Source: Anthonomus grandis grandis (taxonomy: Eukaryota; Arthropoda; Insecta; Coleoptera; Curculionidae). Taken from it: a DNA stretch of 64,000 nt. Below are positions 49,301 to 61,912 of the stretch, one piece after another. The DNA is taken from contig NC_065555.1 of assembly GCF_022605725.1 (NCBI RefSeq), positions 8,198,938 to 8,262,937 on the forward strand, in the 5' to 3' direction. The first letter of the stretch is position 1. Each line of letters starts with the position of its first letter. Under the pieces are notes generated by a model that saw only the letters and a program-made list of their open reading frames with translations, did not search any database and was not told the DNA's origin. The translations under genes and the position numbers were made by a program.

Positions 49301-49650
49301 AGGCTCTGCTTTTCATCTTTTATTAGATGTTAATTCAGAATTGTCTGTCATCCATGTCAAATGAAACTAAAACCACGCGCAACTGTCCCCGAAGCAACCA
49401 ACAGATTAACTGAAGTCGATTTTTTGCTGATGACGTAAAACGCACGACAATGTTGATCCCACCATTTGAAACACTACATTTCGCATAAACGGCACATGTC
49501 ACTGACGTATGCCTTTTATGCATAACGCTAGCATTATTACCCGACTTTTCTAAGACATCGGGGATGCAGACTTGTGCCCCTATGCATAATCCGTTGCGTC
49601 TACCATAGGAGAACACATTTTAGGTATAATGGCAATTTGTCAAAATATTG

Positions 49651-49684
49651 ACTTGTGCCCTTTCTGCTTACACCGGTTCAATTA
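49651..49684 (-). repeat. Right terminal inverted repeat
   Basis: Reads ACTTGTGCCCTTTCTGCTTA followed by CACCGGTTCAATTA on the plus strand. Pairs with 47342-47375. Confidence 0.92.
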
Positions 49685-52233
49685 TAAAATTAAAGAATTT
49701 ATTTTAATTAGTGAAATAAGCATTGGACGTAATTTTCTTGTGTCCATCATAAAGTAAATATGCCAAATGCAATTAAAAGGAATTCCATTGAATATAGTTC
49801 AAAATAGTGACTAATCGGTGCTAGTGTAAAGGAACGTTAAAGAACATAGATAAAAGGCAATTTTTTGTAGTATACGTTTTCTGTATACCATTTTACATTA
49901 AAGGTTTAAAAATAAAGTAAAAAATATTAAATTGCAAATATTTTAAAAACAATGTTTTGGAATAGGTGTCTTTATGCAAGACACATTCTAACGTTACCTT
50001 GATAATGAAGTTAACACCGAAGTTACCGGCATTTCCCGTATAACCATAAATGCCGCCATGTTGAAAATAATTTAGCCCGATTGCCCCTCATCGATTTTAG
50101 TATATTGTTAAACATTCCTAATTATAGTATTCCGACAATTGATCGATGCGGTTTCTAGAGACTAGACCTATATAGTGGGTAAAGTAAATTGAAAGTATAA
50201 TGTATAATTGTTCTATTTTAAACACAATAAAAAATTGTCGCTAAAAAAAGTTTTTTATTCACAATAATAACAACTTAGAAATCATCAACAAAGAAATAAA
50301 AAACAAAGTCCAGCATAAAAACTTTTATAAAATTTTAAAATAAACAACGCGAACACGTTTTTCTGTACTTTAATCTCAAAAATTACCATTGTTGTCATTA
50401 CTATTTATTAATTTACTTATGCAATCCTAAAATGTTATCTATACTTATTTTGCAGTTTTCCCAACATAGTAGCCACTCAAATTAGCCTATATGTATCACA
50501 AAAAATAAATACATATAATTTTCAATAAGTGCAAAAAAATTACAAAATTATCTAAAAAGTATTTCTTTGGTAGCAGATTTTATGGTAGTAATTTAAAATG
50601 TACATAGGTCTATGTACAAAACTACTTAAAAGAATTATAAACAAATCAATAGTTTTAATAGTGAAAAACGTGTGTAATAAATCAACTCACTATTTTTTTG
50701 CATCGCGTATTTTAATTCACAACCAAACGGATTGTAAACAATGCTAAATTATTATATTTAATATTCAAATCTTTCATTCATTCATTCAAATTTTTTTTTT
50801 TTTTTTTCTTTTTAATCAAAATTAATTGAATGAGATTAAGTTCGATTTAGAAAAGTTTTTTAACTACATAAGTTCGACGTTTACGGAAAACAGGACACAA
50901 TATTTTTAGTTATGCACCATTGCTGCTTATGCCAACAAGTATCTTTGATATTTCAAATCAAATACCCTATATATTTTCAAATTTTTTAGGTCCGTAATTA
51001 CTACGTGATACTTTTTTTTGTAATATTGTCCTATACCTATCTCCAATGGTTTTTAGGTTAATAATATTTTCCTTTAATTTTTGTTCAAAATATTCCTCTA
51101 AATTAATATTTTTTATTACTTTATTTGCATTCATAAACACTTAAAATTCTGGTGTAGCATCGAGGGAATCTGTATTATTTTATTTTGAATTATAGAGTAT
51201 ACCCTTAAAATTTGTGATTAACTTATTACAAAAATGCTAAACAGGTTTTTCAATACTTTTAAAAGACCATCAAAATTCCTATCAAATGATAATGATATAC
51301 CAAGGTTTGGAAAATAAAACCAAGTTTCTTTAGAAATCCAAATTTAGCATGTTATAAGTATTGATCGTACGTAGACAAAAAATTACATTATGAATATTTA
51401 AAAATCCGTGCATTGGTAATAATATATTGGTACATTTTTTATTAAAGTAACCCAGAAATTACTAAAATACAAATAATTCACTATTCAAATAAGGTTTTGA
51501 TAAAGTTGCTTGACTACTATTAGTTAAATAGTATTAATAAATATAAAACACTTATATATAAAAATATTAAACTCTTGAATATTGCATTGTAATAAAATTT
51601 GAGGAAAAAAACGTTTGTATCATTTTGTGTGCTTATAAATTACTTCCACACTCTAATGGCGTCTGGAGAAGTATTTTTTTCGTAGACCACATGGCTAATC
51701 GTTTTCTAGAAATCATTCAGTTATCATCACTTAACAAGAGACTTAGCTCTTGACAATAACAAAAATTTATCAATATAGTGTGTATAATATTCGGTTTTAC
51801 TAGGCATATTTAAATTTAATTGTAATCAAATTGGCTTGCCTTGAATTTGCCACGTTTCAATCATTCAGTCAGTTCTCAGTGCTTTTACGATTTGCGACGC
51901 AAGGATTTGTTTAGGTTAAAAAAATGGTTGGATTGAGGTACTATTAAGGTATATAGACATATGGCTTATTACATTTTACCTTAAGTGTGGTCTAACGTAT
52001 TTAGAAGGCAAATGAATAATTCCTCCAATTTGGAAAAAGATATTATGGTTCCTTTAGCATCTGCTGCAATAGAAGTCGAAGACAAAGATTAGTGGCGCTA
52101 CAAGCTTCTTCAACAGAAACATATGAAAATAATATTGTTGATGAAAAAGAATATTATTTTAATTCTATTTGATTATAACAATATTTTAGAATATTTGTTG
52201 TAGATTTTTTATAGTTATATTTTAAATTTTCAG
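49685..52233. other. Gene-free stretch with a T-rich tract
   Basis: AT-rich. CATT repeats followed by a T tract lie at about 50770-50810. At 51925 an ATG followed after 14 nt by GTACTATTAAGG, with TTTAG at about 52006, could be a tiny exon and 67 bp intron, but the resulting peptide (MVGLRRQMNNSSNLEKD...) matches nothing I know. Confidence 0.4.
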
Positions 52234-52413
52234 GTGATTTTCCTAAGCCACTAAGAACTTTTGGACCTAAGCAGTCACAAGCTCTTAGACAATATGGAAA
52301 TAGTGCTGCAACCTACGGGATGGCCGCTGTATTGACAATTTTATATTTCTGCGAATAAAACCATTTTGCGATATTTACCTTTTTATAATGGAAAATACAA
52401 AACTGCAGATTAG
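52234..52413 (+). pseudogene. UQCR11: UQCR11-like (cytochrome bc1 subunit 10) pseudogene
   Basis: UQCR11 is the ~6.4 kDa single-pass subunit of mitochondrial complex III. The frame reads GDFPKPLRTFGPKQSQALRQ, YGNSAATYGMAAVLTILYFC, E, then in a shifted frame KPFCDIYLFYNGKYKTAD and TAG. From the GP to the end it has the same 50-residue spacing as human UQCR11: membrane helix centre, an acidic residue-Trp position, and a C-terminal NGK-aromatic-K. The break is exactly at the expected Trp codon, where TGG is replaced by two bases (TA), making a stop and a frameshift (52354-52358). A good splice acceptor (TTTTAAATTTTCAG) precedes the start, suggesting this was an intron-containing copy rather than a reverse-transcribed one. 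The first exon with the start codon was not identified. A sequencing error at one site cannot be excluded. Confidence 0.6.
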
Positions 52414-55400
52414 AACTAATTCTATATTTATACAAAAATTTTATATTTATACAAATATTTAAATTATATATACATATCTATATCTTTATTGTTGTTTATT
52501 TAGAATAATTGTTAGCAAAAATTATCTAAATCTGATATTAAGATTTAATGTTTTTGATTTTCTTCTGTCATTTAATCTAAAAGTGTATTTGAGGTAAGTA
52601 TAAGCAATGTGAATAAAAATTTGTATCAAGCATGAAAACACTTGAAAGACGGATGTTATGTGATTTAAACTGGAACTTGCAACATTTGGTATCATCAGAC
52701 GTATCATTACTTTATTCAATTCCATTATTTGTACCCTAATGATGACCGGGCCTTAAAATTTAAGTTGAGTGATCGACTTTTTAGGATCCCATAACTTAAC
52801 AAAACTAACATGTCTTTGCTTACATCATATAAAAATTAAACAATTAAAAAATCCATGAAAGATCTCTATGGCTTACACTGCTGGTCTACAAAACATCGAC
52901 TAATCCTGCACAAATATTTAATACTTATATATGTATTTGTCTCCATGTCCCAAATCGAGCTAAATCCTTTTCAGCTGTATATTTCTGTGTGGTCTAATAA
53001 TATTTAAATAGCAATCAGCATATTAAGTGGTCATAGTTACATGACTGTACTGACCAATATTGCGAATGGCTGACTGATTGCACGCGGGCAGAGCAAACAT
53101 ATCGACCATTTATTTAGCGCATAATTTATTACTTACTCTGTTACTTTGTTAAATATTACAATAGCTACTTGGTTTGGATAATAGTTCTAAATTGGACTAA
53201 GGTGGACGATGCGTCATAACATTTTTCTTATACATTTTCAGTATAGCTTTAAGTTAAGAAGAAGATTATTCTCGAGAATTTAAATTCTCCGTCAAAGTAA
53301 GTAACCGTTTATGTTTCGTGTTATATCCAGAATTTTTTATATAAATATGTCGTCTTTTATAATCGGATATTTTTTCATCCCTAGATATTATAGCGGTACA
53401 AGCGAATATTCTAACACCTAAAAAAATTGTTTTTATGAACATTTTAACAAAAAAAAAAAAATAAGACCATAAACTTGTATAAAATCATTATTACTTTTAC
53501 TAAAACTTGTGATTAATTATAGAAGTTTCTTATAGCTAGGGAATTGGTTTATGCCTTTTAAAGTATGCTACATATGCAATGTAGTAAACGTTAGCCAAAT
53601 ATTTTTGAGCCATATATTCAACTAATCGACTTTTATAACTCGAATAACTCAGCAAAATGGTTTCAATATGAGCTCGTAAAGTTTATGAGGTTAGCTTATA
53701 ACACTTTTATATAGTTGACCTATGCTCTCGAGTTATTACGTTTTTCCCTTGAGGGTCCTTTATTATAAATAAATTGCTTAAATCCTAATAAAATATTTGT
53801 TTTTATTATAGTTATTGATAAAAACATATAATAATTTAAATAGAGGTAATAAAATAATATAATAGAATTATTATTCATTTACTCTTATTTTAGTACCAAA
53901 AAAACAGCAATTGTAGCGAATATAACAATTTCATAAATTCCAGTTATACTTAATACAGCAAAGTTAAGATGTCGAATACATAAACATAGGCTTTACCGAA
54001 TACTTATAATAATAAAGTAAGAAAAATTAAAGAAATGCCTATAGACTTATATCAAATATTTAAATATTTGTTTACTTTTTTAAAGAAATATATAGAATGT
54101 TTGTGTTTTTATAATATTCTTTTAGGAAAATTATTATAAATTTTTTTAATAATATTACAGTTTTTATCAAATATCACGCAAGGTTTTGTATTCCAATAAT
54201 TCTAGGATAAGGCATACTATATTTTATACTAAATTAAGTTTAATTAGGAGTAAAAAGATCCCAACTGACTTCGAAGAATTAATACCCAAACCATTGTTAA
54301 ATGCTTTTTAGGACTAATAGCAGGCATTTTTAGGTGAAAGACATATAGCAAAACTTTTAAATAGCTTGTTGAACACAGCAAAAATTTGAAACGGTTTTGA
54401 GTGATAAAACTATTGATTTTTATTTTATTACAATTTTTATTAATTTGTAATAAATAATAATTTAATAACCCACAGTGCTTTTTCTATCTCAAGATTCTTC
54501 GGTAAAGGTTAACCTATTAGAAACATGTTACAAGTATAAACAATAAAAATTTTCGAATTAAAGATAAATGGTAGAGCAGATTGCAAGTAATAAATTATAT
54601 GTATTTTACAGAAATATATTTTAAACTTATATTGATAAAATAGCATATACTTGTAAAAGTAGTTTTAAACTATTACAACATTTGTCGAAAATTTATACTT
54701 TATATACCCCGTTTGCTTAAGGTACAAATTACTTAGAACATGGACATTATATTCCTAAATACAATTTTATTATCCTAAAACTACGTCTTTTAAAGGAATT
54801 TACTAGTAGATGACATGTTAGGGATAAGATTTACATTTAGAAGTATATACCATTACATCACATTAACCTCTACCTACCGTCTAAATCAAATATTGTTTAT
54901 TTCACTTAAATTTATAGAAATATAGTTAGAATTTACTGTTTAATAATTAAGGTTTTTATTACGATTTTTTAGCTCTATAACGTTATAGTATATTATAGTA
55001 TTCACCAACAAAAAAAGTAAAAATTTCAAACATATTATGTAATTAGCTTATATTATGGATTATAAACAATGTAGGAGCAAAACAAAGAGAAAAACGAAGC
55101 ATCAATCATTGTTTATGTATTTCTAGCTTTGTCAGCAGTAAAGTATGATTTACACAATCAAAAGCCTAACGTGGATGACCAAACTAAATATACAAACACT
55201 TTCCTCTTAATTTTGTAAGTATATAAAATTTTGTTGAAAATCAAACCAAAAGAAATTAACGAGTTGCACCGTTTTTTTTATCGACGAGAAATCTTTTGTC
55301 AATTAGTAGTTAATTTATTGCTAGTGAACAAAAAACTAGTTCTAAGATTTATAACAATAGTTTACTCATTAGGATTTCCTTATTTTAAATTAGGCCACAC

Positions 55401-58400
55401 TTTCCGTTTACGTTAATCACTTTTACATTTACAATTAAACTCGCTCTAATATTGACAAATTAATTTCTAAAAAGAAAGAAACGGCCTAATTAGGTTCTCA
55501 CAATAAAACACAGGGCTACTTAACGTTACTTTGCGAAAATCGAGGAAAGGTGTAACGTTGCGTAATGGGATTCGCTGCCACTGCCGACGGAAATGGATAT
55601 TATTCTGGCAAGAACGTTTTTGTGTTGGAAGGGATAAAACAGAGTTCTGGAAAATGAAGTTAACTCAAGCGTACGTGATTGTGGGGTGTTAAACTGCGAA
55701 AGTCTTTCTTTTATATTTTTTTATTACTTCAACTATTTCTATAGCAGCCGACGCTTATAATTTAAATTTTATTTATTAATATGTAAAACGAATATACTGG
55801 CAGCTCATCAAAGGATAGCTATTGTTATTTACCTTAATATTATATAAATATATTTTTAATAAACTGGAAACTCATCTAAAAAAATATCGTTTTTTTTTAG
55901 ATATTTATAATAATTTTTTAAAATAGCCTCTAATAAATAAAGAATTGGGTGCACGAAAGGTTTTTAAAATGTTTTCAAGAAATGTAACAAATTAATTTAG
56001 TATTTTTTTAAGCTTATCAAAATTTAGATGCACCTCATATTTCGAAAAAATATTTTGAAAACGGTAAAAATGGTTTTTTTAAGCATTTTATAAGGTAACA
56101 ATTAATTGTTTCCATTTCGTGAAAAATAATTATGTCTGATTGATATTTCACGTTTTTTGGAAATATCTTTTTAATTCTTTAGGCCTTGTAAATTTTATTT
56201 TTCCATATCTTTAGGGTTCTCTGTTTCTTTTTTTTACTCTCTCATAAAAAAAATTATAAAAGTATTATTTTTAATGCTCTAAAATAAACACTTAATTTAA
56301 CATGTAATATTATACAATTTTAAGTAGGTGATTAACACACTATCACGTAGTTAAAGTTCCGTGTTAAAACGTTTGTTAGATGTACCGATCCAACCATTAT
56401 TGCCGCCAGCGAGCCAAGTATTCCGTGGTATAAATTATAGAATAAATTTTATTAATTACAATACTAGTGTTACGAAAATTTAGAAAATAGAGATGAAATC
56501 ACCTAACTATAAAATAAGTAGTATACGTGGATAATCATTTTGCATAAAAACTTTACGAACTTTTGTAACTGTAAGAGCTAAAAAGCTCTGAAGCAAAAAA
56601 TCTTCAAATATTCAAATTTCATGTCATAAAAAATAAAATTCTTAAAGCAACTCCTTGTTCCAGATAGCTGATCCGCACAATTATTAGTTTGGTTCATTGT
56701 CTTTACAGGTATATTATATATTATATTATATATTATATATGTGCCTTCGTTTCATTTATTTACAAGTACAAAATAGTACAATTGTTAGTAATATTAAAAT
56801 GAAATTGTTTATGTAACAGAATCACAGTACTGGAATTAAGAATAGATTTGAATTAAACCTTATTGGCATATTTGTGACGGGAATGAGACCTTACCTTACC
56901 TAGTATCTATCGACGCAAATACAAAAGATAAGCAAATGAAAGCAGGACAATATACTTAGGTTAGTATTTTTACTTTCCCCATATTAAGAGATTTGCAAAA
57001 GAGAAACAGTTTACAAATTTACTGAAAATTCTTATCACTATTTTTGTCTATACAAAATCAATGATTTTATATGGACCTAATATCCCGTATGTCTCCGTGA
57101 CACTAATATCTAATACAATTATCTTCTGGTGCGATTATTTAAAAAAAATTAGTAAGCATCATCCATATACAACTGAAAATTAAAGACATATTTGGAGATA
57201 TACTAGGTTAATTCATAGAACTAGAGATTAACAGAGGATGATGATTGTAAGGGACAAGGAAACCTCTATCGATCCGTTGATGATGCAGAAAGGAATGCCA
57301 GCTGAAGTCAAAGGATGAATCTAGGTCACCTATATAGATACATTTCCAGTATTTAAAAGAAAAAGTTGTCAAGGGCAAAATGAAAATTTCCTTAAATCTT
57401 TAGTGAGTTTATGCAAGGGTGACCACTTATATGTTAGGCATATATCCCAGACGATGATGCTCAGTTGCTTTGTTTCCAGCATTACCTAAGGAAAAGGACG
57501 TTGTATGACCCAATCTCTGATTGTATTAAAGCAATGTTAATACTTTTTATTTAAGTTCCTTTATATGAGAATCTTCAGTACTATACGGGGATCTCAACAC
57601 TAGTTATAATATGTTATAATTTAATGTGCTTTAAGTGCTAATGTTATAATTTCCTTTTCTGTATTCATTACAGTTTGATGACCTGCTTATCATCATTTAG
57701 TTACGCGACATAAAAGTTTAAGCAGACTATGAGGACTTAATAATCAATCAAGTTTTCTTAGTGAAATACTAAAAAAAATTATTTTGCAAAGATGGTGAAA
57801 CCTCAGGATAAAATTATGTTATGAGTATTTTATTATAAAGGGAATGAAAGCCTTCCTAGCTGATAAATTTTAAACCGATGCTGGTTTTATTTGTACTCAT
57901 AAATAATTTATATTGCTAATATAGTTTATACTCGTTCTTCATCTTTTTCAAAACATCCTCATCAGAAAAAATAAAGGGCCACCACCCTCATTAAAGTTTA
58001 ATAGCCAGTTCTTCAATGTGACCTAGATATAGCTTTAATGCTATATAAGATAACATAGTTAAACAGAGAATTTGACCTTTCTTTATTGCCTCTATTTAAA
58101 GTCATTACCAAGCAATACATTTCTTGTTGAAAACTACTCTAAGAGAATTATAGGAAAAGTCTTTTTTTTTCTTAAAAATCTAATTAATTTTCTACAGTAT
58201 AAAATGAAAGTTTACGAGAATATTTGCATGATTTTTAACCTGTATTTTGTACTTCTATCGTATAGCTTACTAAATTGAGACAAATGTGTTATTATTACAT
58301 TAAAAAAATATATATAAAGCTCCACTGGTTCAAGAGAATAAGCAAGAAACTCGCCCTGGAGCTTGATGAGAAATGACTTTTTAATGAACATGTTGATTGT

Positions 58401-58520
58401 ATTATTTAAATTACGTTTTTGAACGCTCGGATTTGTTCACAGATAAAGTAAGCAATTAAAAATTAATAAAACTTTCGTTACTCTTTTCCACAACTATGTT
58501 AGCAGTCAATTGCCTTGTCA
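52414..58520. other. Gene-free stretch
   Basis: AT-rich. A GC-richer patch at 55500-55700 contains a 30-codon frame beginning MGFAATADGNGYYSGKNV, not recognised. A TATAT-type simple repeat lies at 56711-56738. A patch at 57230-57500 with a short frame (MMIVRDKETSIDPLMMQKGM) may be old transposon debris. Open frames at 52522-52725, 55231-55416 and 58072-58278 are unsupported. Confidence 0.4.
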
Positions 58521-58840
58521 GTTTAAAATCCAGGATATGATGTTTATAATAATAAACTAGAACGTGTAAAGAATAAATTTTTAAAATTACTAGCTTTCAG
58601 AATCTTTGATAATATTGCACCTCTGCGTGGGGAATTTAAAATGCTTAGTTAACAAAGTCGAACAATTAGGGCCTTACTAATTCTGTGTAACCTAATTAAT
58701 GCAAATATTGAATTCGCAATTAAATTTTAAAAAATCTTTATAGGATACATACATGAAAATAGTTACGCAAATTCTCGAATTAACAAAATCTTTAAATCTG
58801 CTAATGTTTGTTGCGAGAACTTTTTATCATGTACTAAAAA
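58521..58840 (+). pseudogene. LINE reverse-transcriptase C-terminal relic
   Basis: Plus-strand fragment reading NPGYDVYNNKLERVKNKFLK, LLAFRIFDNIAPLRG, then (after a stop) RTIRALLILCNLINANIEF. The order 'WxPxY...IERVQxxFL...RRxxxxLxxLxxLIN' is the usual region after the reverse transcriptase in Jockey/CR1-like ORF2 proteins. It has several stops and no catalytic core. It is a different, more decayed family from the LINEs at 37-41 kb. Confidence 0.6.
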
Positions 58841-60235
58841 ATACTGCAAAAAAAAACCAAATTACTTGAATTAAATTAGATATAATGTGTTTTGCCTAGT
58901 TAAGTTTTCTCATTAGAGCTTAATTGCTTTTTGTATAGTTTAGGTAATATGAAATTTGTATAGAAACTTTAAGGGCCGATTTATGCTTTTCAAACAGGAA
59001 CAAATAAATTTACACAACTTGAAGAAGTTTTGTATCCAATTCTTTCAATTATGACAGGACTTGATTCAGTAACAGTTTTGTCGATTTCGATAAGGAGAGT
59101 AATATAAAGCGATTGAGTACAAATTATATTTTCGTGGAGAAGTCGAGATATACAAATCACTTTATGAAAAAAAAATAAATATTTTAAAATAGGAACATAG
59201 ATAAAAATATAATTAATAATGTTATTTTATTAAGCAGAACAGTTTTGTTTATAAAACAGATTTTTAAAGCGACTTATAAAAAAAAACACCTGTAAGAAAT
59301 ATAAAAAAAGGATATTGTTGAACGATGAGGGCCGTCTTTTGTGCACATTTTTTTTATCGCTTATCTCTAAAGCAAAAACTAGAAAAATAGAAGGAATTTA
59401 GTTATAGAATTGAAAAAATAAATAAAAATGAAGATCGGATCCATTTAAGTTATGCAAAACTTTTACTACAAAAAAATGTATTTTCTTAATATGATAAAAT
59501 GTGAAAGCTATATTTTAGATTAGCTTACTGCCGATTTGAATTTACTACGTAGAGATGGAAAGAATATTTAAATATTAAAAGCATAAATATATAACAAAAT
59601 AGGTAAAACAGCATTAAAACGTTTAAAGTTACTAACTCAACTAGATTAAAACTTTTAAATTCAATGTGGAAAAACCAAAATAATCAACAGATATAATAAA
59701 ATCACTCGGGTAGCGGCCGCAGGCAGCAAATCGCTGCTACATCGCGTTATTGCACAGTAATGCAAAAAATATTGAATTCCTTTGGTCATATTTAGGTGAT
59801 TAATATTGGTATTAAATTTATATTTTATCCAAGTAACATAATATATTAAGTTATACATTCAGTTTACAAAATAAAAATATTGTTTTGGCCCTTTTAAAAA
59901 AATATATTTGTGAATTATTCTAGTTAATATCTTTGTTTACGTTTACAAATTATTCGCAATCATAATAAATTAAGATTTACTAAAATCACTATTGTTTAAG
60001 TTTTATATTTAATATGGTGGTGTGAATACTATTAAAATCCATCGTCTTCTATGAAAAATTGAATGCAAATTAATTAATGAAAACCTCCAAATATAATTTA
60101 TTTTGTTACATGAAATTTTAAGTACCACAAAAAGTATTTAATTTGTGTCTGCCTGGCAACCGGGCATAGATTTGCCAAGATTATATCGTGTGTTCCCCGA
60201 TAAATCTATCATATTGTCCAGATTTTAGTATTTTC
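58841..60235. other. Gene-free stretch with a GC-rich hairpin
   Basis: AT-rich except 59708-59745, where GTAGC ... GCTAC (59710-59714, 59736-59740) and GCAGC/GCTGC (59723-59727, 59733-59737) form nested inverted repeats around GCGGCCGC. The minus open frame at 59661-59858 has no domain. The poly(A) signal for the next feature is at 60097-60102. Confidence 0.4.
60097..60102 (-). promoter_or_regulatory. Possible poly(A) signal AATAAA
   Basis: AATAAA on the minus strand, 134 nt past the stop of the exon candidate at 60236. Common by chance in AT-rich DNA, so it only mildly supports a transcript end. Confidence 0.3.
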
Positions 60236-60541
60236 TCATTCATAAATCTGATAAATTCCATCGATGCAATTCCCAGATAACGACCACATAGTATTCAAGC
60301 ATTTGTTTATCTGCAAGGTATTGACGCGAGTTATGTGAACATCTTCCATGGTCACTTCCAGCGAACCCATGAAATTGCCGATGTCAGCATTGTCCCACGA
60401 CCATGAATATCGCAGATTATAAATATATGTACTTTTGTGTTTTACCTCATTCTTACCTGTTCTGTCAATAGTAACGCAAATCCGTATCAGTAATTTTTCT
60501 TGAATAAAATTTGTTTTTAAAAAGAAGTTGTGCCGATCCCT
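60236..60541 (-). CDS. Unidentified exon-like open frame, possible last exon
   Basis: Minus-strand frame open for 101 codons and ending at TGA (60236-60238), followed 134 nt later by an AATAAA signal (60102-60097). It reads ...KLLIRICVTIDRTGKNEV, NLRYSWSWDNADIGNFMGSL, EVTMEDVHITRVNTLQINKC and LNTMWSLSGNCIDGIYQIYE. A splice acceptor TTTTATTCAAG at about 60499 would give a 263 bp exon. GC content is clearly higher than around it, which is how exons look in this genome. The first Met is internal, so a simple ATG search misses it. I do not recognise the family; a decayed transposon gene is the alternative. Length alone is not beyond chance. Confidence 0.35.
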   Translation of the reverse strand, partial: RDRHNFFLKTNFIQEKLLIRICVTIDRTGKNEVKHKSTYIYNLRYSWSWDNADIGNFMGSLEVTMEDVHITRVNTLQINKCLNTMWSLSGNCIDGIYQIYE

Positions 60542-61912
60542 TTATCTAACCCCCTTTCTAGTTTTATTAAACACAGTTCTAGATATATTGCGTTTTTATT
60601 CAACTTAACGGTTTTCAAAACTAAATGAATTAAAGCACACTATTGACTATATTAGTAATATCAAAAGTAAAACAACTGCCTTTTTTGGAATTTTAGTAGT
60701 TATTTGATTGCCAAAAAGATTTTCTTTTGTCAAAGATATTGTCTCCTATATCCTAATTTTGTTTATTTCAAATAAAGGAGGTAGTGGATATTATTTTTAT
60801 TTTTATGAGTGACTGTATTTAAACTCGAAAGAGCATAGGTAAAGCATTATGCGGTTAATAAACTAAGTCAAGAAGAAAAAACTTATGTTGCAAAATTTGG
60901 ATAAGAAAGAGATATATTTTATTATGGCTTAAATATCAAATTATATGAAAGTTATGATGTTTGAAAAAGCGTGTAAAGTTAAGGATTTTATATTCCGTGC
61001 CAAAAACCCTAAGGATATTAATATTTACTAGACTGGTTATTTAAAAAAAGTATTTAATAAATAAAAAAAACTTTTGCTTATATTAACAAGGTATGCCTAT
61101 ATATACCTATGAGATAAGGCGCAACTGTTGTGAAACATCCTGTTTGTCTTAAGTATTTTCTTTGGTAATGTACTAGGGTGGATTGTATATTTTGCATGGA
61201 AGTATTTTAATAATTATTTATCATACTTAAAAGAAAAATTTTAACCATCTTTTGGTTTCCCAAACAACTAAATAGCTAAATGTATATCATACGTTATGGC
61301 CTAAATTTTGGCGCTCATAAAAATTCAATTACCACCGCTTCAGATATACTACGTAATTACAACATAGAAATTACTGAGTTAGAGCAAAAATAGCTTTTGA
61401 TAAAATGTAGCTTTATGAAATAGGGCAAGTAATTAGTTTTCCAATTTCAAGATATCAATTATACGTCATATCAAATGACCCTCACTTACCACACGACTGA
61501 TTCCGCAATTTTTACGTGCGATATAGCTAGTTTCTCTTTTTATGGAATACCGCGTTTTTATCGCCGGTGAAATAGATATTTACGAAAAAGGATCTCGGAT
61601 ATAGATTTAAGTTATTAAACCGAGATTTTATAAGTGAAATTGTAAAATGTAATTAATAATTAAAGTATTATTATAATTACTTTATATAGTAGAAATTAAA
61701 AATAAAAATACTTTAGGTTGGGATATTATTTTAGTTAGAATCCTTCTGCTCCTTCCTGAGGCAGGATTTTCAATTTTTAATTCTAACTAAACTATACAAT
61801 TGATTGTAAGGAATTGCACCTTTATCGGTTATCCCTGATAAAAATGTTTTTTTGATTTTTGAATATTGCTAAACTTTTGTATGCATCTAATTTTCTATTG
61901 CTATTAACTGGT
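60542..61912. other. Gene-free stretch with an inverted repeat
   Basis: No domain found. TTAGTTAGAAT (61731-61741) and ATTCTAACTAA (61780-61790) are exact inverted repeats around TCCTTCCTGAGGCAGGA, probably in the untranslated end of the adjoining Penelope relic. A GC-richer patch at 61480-61620 has no long frame. Confidence 0.4.

Larger units (their letters stand above)
47342..49684 (-). mobile_element. 2.3 kb TIR element carrying a DUF7869-like gene
   Basis: Ends are inverted repeats of 34 bp (47342-47375 and 49651-49684) agreeing at 31 of 34 positions. Both contain GTAAGCAGAAAGGGCACA preceded by TAATTGAAYCGRT. AATT sits at the outer edge of both repeats and could be a 4 bp target duplication or part of the repeat, because it is palindromic. 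The only gene inside is a broken DUF7869-like gene on the minus strand. TIRs plus a single gene argue for a cut-and-paste DNA transposon. I know of no described transposon superfamily defined by this protein. Confidence 0.7.

Noticed and set aside
49335..49616. 93-codon minus frame upstream of the DUF7869-like gene
   Set aside because: No family similarity; it covers the subterminal TIR-like words and is probably non-coding.
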